Shown here piece by piece: positions 62,286-64,000 of a stretch of 64,000 nt of DNA. Source of the stretch: MR-S7 sp000400995 (GTDB lineage Bacteria; Pseudomonadota; Gammaproteobacteria; Burkholderiales; Burkholderiaceae_C). The DNA is taken from assembly GCF_045291395.1 (NCBI RefSeq), contig NZ_CP152342.1, positions 2,542,001-2,606,000 on the forward strand, given 5' to 3'. The translations under genes were made by a program, and so were the position numbers. Within the stretch, counting starts at the first letter, position 1. Every line of letters starts with the position of its first letter. The notes beneath the pieces are model-generated. The model did no database searches. It was not told the origin of the DNA and was given only the letters and a program-made list of their open reading frames with translations.

Positions 62286-63058
62286 ACGCACGCCAACGCA
62301 AATACGCCGAACGCTGGTCGCCCTGGGTGCTGCTGCTGGCCGTCGTCATCCTGTGGCAGATCATCTGCTCGGCCTTCAACGTCTCGGAATTCATCTTCCC
62401 CAGCCCCTGGGCCATCTGGACACAGTTCGTCGAATACAAGGCCGTGATCGCGGGCCACGCCTGGCGCACCTTCTGGGTGACGATGGCGGGCTTCGGCATC
62501 GCCATCGTCGTGGGCGTGCTGTTGGGCTTCCTCATCGGCAGCTCGCGCATCGCCTACGCGGCGGTCTATCCGCTGATGACGGCGTTCAACGCGCTGCCCA
62601 AGGCCGCGTTCGTGCCCATCCTCGTGGTGTGGTTCGGTATCGGCGTAGGGCCGGCCATCCTCACGGCGTTTCTCATCAGCTTCTTTCCCATCATGGTGAA
62701 CATCGCCACGGGCCTGGCCACGCTGGAGCCCGAACTGGAAGACGTGCTGCGCGTGCTGGGCGCCAAGCGCTGGGACGTGCTGGTCAAGGTCGGCCTGCCG
62801 CGCTCGCTGCCCTACTTCTACGGCTCGCTGAAGGTGGCGATCACGCTGGCCTTCGTCGGCACCACGGTCAGCGAGATGACCGCCGCCAACGAGGGCATCG
62901 GCTACCTGCTCATCAGCGCGGGCTCCTCGATGCAGATGGGCCTGGCCTTCGCCGGCCTGCTGGCCGTGGGCGCGATGGCGATGGCGATGTACGAGCTGTT
63001 CAGCTATGTGGAAAAGCACACCACGGGCTGGGCGCGTCGGGGTTCGCAAGGGGAATGA
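62282..63058 (+). CDS. ABC transporter permease (SsuC/TauC-type)
   Basis: 258 residues with six membrane segments, start overlapping the ATPase stop. FIFPSPWAIWTQFVEYKAVIAGHAWRT near the N-terminus and the ATPase-contact EAA loop ATLEPELEDVLRVLGAKRWDVLVKVGLP are typical of this importer class. FVGTTVSEMTAANEGIGYLLISAGS follows in the last helices. It forms a homodimeric channel with the ATPase. Substrate as for the receptor: not determined. It ends convergently with the acyl-CoA dehydrogenase-like gene. Confidence 0.9.
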   Translation: MNARQRKYAERWSPWVLLLAVVILWQIICSAFNVSEFIFPSPWAIWTQFVEYKAVIAGHAWRTFWVTMAGFGIAIVVGVLLGFLIGSSRIAYAAVYPLMTAFNALPKAAFVPILVVWFGIGVGPAILTAFLISFFPIMVNIATGLATLEPELEDVLRVLGAKRWDVLVKVGLPRSLPYFYGSLKVAITLAFVGTTVSEMTAANEGIGYLLISAGSSMQMGLAFAGLLAVGAMAMAMYELFSYVEKHTTGWARRGSQGE

Positions 63059-63089
63059 TCAACTACGGCCTCTTTCGAAGAGAAGGCTT

Positions 63090-64000
63090 TCAACCACCCA
63101 GCGCCGCCCGCCCCGCCGCGATGAGCACGCTGTCGTCCTGCGGCGTATGCACCCGCCCGCAGAGCACGTCGCGCAGGTGCCTCTCCAGGGGGTTGCTGCG
63201 CGACAGCCCGTGGTTGCTGGTGAGCGCTAGCGCCTCCTGCACGGCATCCGCCGCGTTGCGCATCACCACGGTCTTGAGCAGGCCCGCCTGCACCGCGCCG
63301 ACCGGCGTGCCGCCGTCCAGGTCATGCGCCAGGCCGTCCAGCAGGCGCTGGCTGGACAGCAGCAGCGCCTCGATGCGGCCGACCGCCTCCTGCACGCGCG
63401 CCAGCGTGGCCAGGGGTGTGCCCAGGTTGGAGGGCACGCGTTCGCGCAGGAAGCGCAGCAGCCAGTCTCGCGCGGCACGGGCCACGCCGGTGTAGAGCGC
63501 GCCGAGCAGCAGCGTCATCTCGGCCTGGAAGGCCCCTTCCGCCAGCGCGCGCGTGCCGGCGGGCTGCAGGTCCAGCACATGGTCCGGCGGCGTGGGCACG
63601 TCCTGCAGCACCACATCGTGGCTGCCGCTGGCGCGCAGGCCCAGGTGGTCCCAGGTGGGATCGATGCGCACGCCCGGGCTGTCCGCGCGCACGAGGAAGG
63701 TGCCCACGCGCGGTGCGGCCTCGTCGGTGCGCGCCCATACGGCGTACCAGCGCAGGATGGGCGCGCCGGTGGAATAGATCTTGCGCCCGCTCAGGCGCCA
63801 GCCCTCGGGCGTGCGCCGCGCCACGGTGGCGGGCAGGCCGCCGCGCGCGGGCGAGCCCAGCTCCGGCTCCACGCGCAGCGCGTTGATGAGCGACACGCCC
63901 TCCACCGCCTCGCGCACCACGCGGCGCGCCAGTGCCTCGGGCCAGGGCGAATCCGCCCGCCCCATGCCGCGCTGCTGCATGTACTGCATGGTGAGTACCA
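63090..64000 (-). CDS. Acyl-CoA dehydrogenase-family flavoprotein (5' end outside window)
   Basis: The frame is open to the right edge, so the N-terminus is missing; about 302 residues are visible. TPEGWRLSGRKIYSTGAPILRWYAVWART, VGTFLVRADSPGVRIDPTWDHLGLRASGSHDVVLQDVPTPPD and the helical C-terminus ending RNAADAVQEALALTSNHGLSRSNPLERHLRDVLCGRVHTPQDD match the acyl-CoA dehydrogenase fold. The C-terminal part resembles the SfnB/DszC monooxygenase-like branch more than beta-oxidation enzymes, and no catalytic Glu is obvious. Near an SsuABC-like importer this could be a sulfur or xenobiotic oxidase, which is inference. Confidence 0.8.
   Translation of the reverse strand, partial: VLTMQYMQQRGMGRADSPWPEALARRVVREAVEGVSLINALRVEPELGSPARGGLPATVARRTPEGWRLSGRKIYSTGAPILRWYAVWARTDEAAPRVGTFLVRADSPGVRIDPTWDHLGLRASGSHDVVLQDVPTPPDHVLDLQPAGTRALAEGAFQAEMTLLLGALYTGVARAARDWLLRFLRERVPSNLGTPLATLARVQEAVGRIEALLLSSQRLLDGLAHDLDGGTPVGAVQAGLLKTVVMRNAADAVQEALALTSNHGLSRSNPLERHLRDVLCGRVHTPQDDSVLIAAGRAALGG

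Overview
The window is about 64 kb of very GC-rich, gene-dense DNA, with long open frames and strong G/C third-position bias. It looks like chromosome of a betaproteobacterium of the Comamonadaceae (Acidovorax/Alicycliphilus/Delftia-like). Reasons for that placement are an end of a nosDFYL nitrous oxide operon, five Bug-type solute receptors, PuuD-type urate hydroxylase, many LysR/GntR regulators, and a small intergenic repeat (core AGCGCTTG..CAAGCGCT, AGCAGCTA edges) that I recall from that family. I see no rRNA, tRNA, phage, IS element or CRISPR. The species call is inference.

Layout: 1-4.1 kb, end of the nos operon (nosD partial, nosF, nosY, nosL, second NosL-like gene). 4.2-13.3 kb, RhlE-like helicase, LysR, Bug receptor with a muconate-cycloisomerase-family enzyme, zinc metallopeptidase, dcd, guanine deaminase and membrane urate hydroxylase puuD. 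13.6-24.2 kb, a complete aldarate (glucarate/galactarate) island: garD-like, Bug, enolase-family glucarate dehydratase | GntR regulator, Bug, kdgD, Bug, gudD, 2-oxoglutarate-semialdehyde dehydrogenase. 24.2-27.9 kb, xdhC (frameshifted), a TonB-C-like lipoprotein, hiuH and gamma-glutamyltransferase. 28-41 kb, accessory metabolism: two Cys-type dienelactone-hydrolase-like enzymes, a decarboxylase/hydrolase fusion, cupins, an alcohol dehydrogenase, an exported methyltransferase with an amino-acid permease, an MFS pump, and LysR/AraC regulators. 41-47.1 kb, glyoxylate-to-glycerate genes (gcl, hyi, glxR, ttuD) with a LysR regulator. 47.1-51.3 kb, DUF202 pair, Bug receptor, sulfatase and HutC-type regulator. 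51.4-57.7 kb, the purine core: GntR regulator, puuE, uraD-allC fusion, M20 hydrolase, urate/xanthine permease. 57.9-64 kb, maeB malic enzyme, an NMT1-type ABC transporter and a partial acyl-CoA dehydrogenase.

Together the genes describe nearly the whole route guanine -> xanthine -> urate -> hydroxyisourate -> OHCU -> allantoin -> allantoate -> ureidoglycolate -> glyoxylate -> tartronate semialdehyde -> glycerate -> 2-phosphoglycerate, spread over four loci. Missing from the window are the xanthine dehydrogenase subunits and a ureidoglycolate lyase. Four copies of a motif TGTATACANTTTYTGT lie upstream of puuD, of the divergent hiuH/ggt pair, of the GntR gene and of the permease. I read them as operators of one purine regulon. 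A different GntR regulator with a near-perfect 24-bp palindrome appears to control the aldarate island.

Five genes (xdhC, hyi, one Bug receptor, the sulfatase, the HutC-type regulator) each look broken by one missing base in a run of C or G. Four of the five lie between 42.6 and 51.3 kb. Sequencing or assembly under-calling of homopolymers is the simplest explanation, but real decay cannot be excluded from sequence alone.
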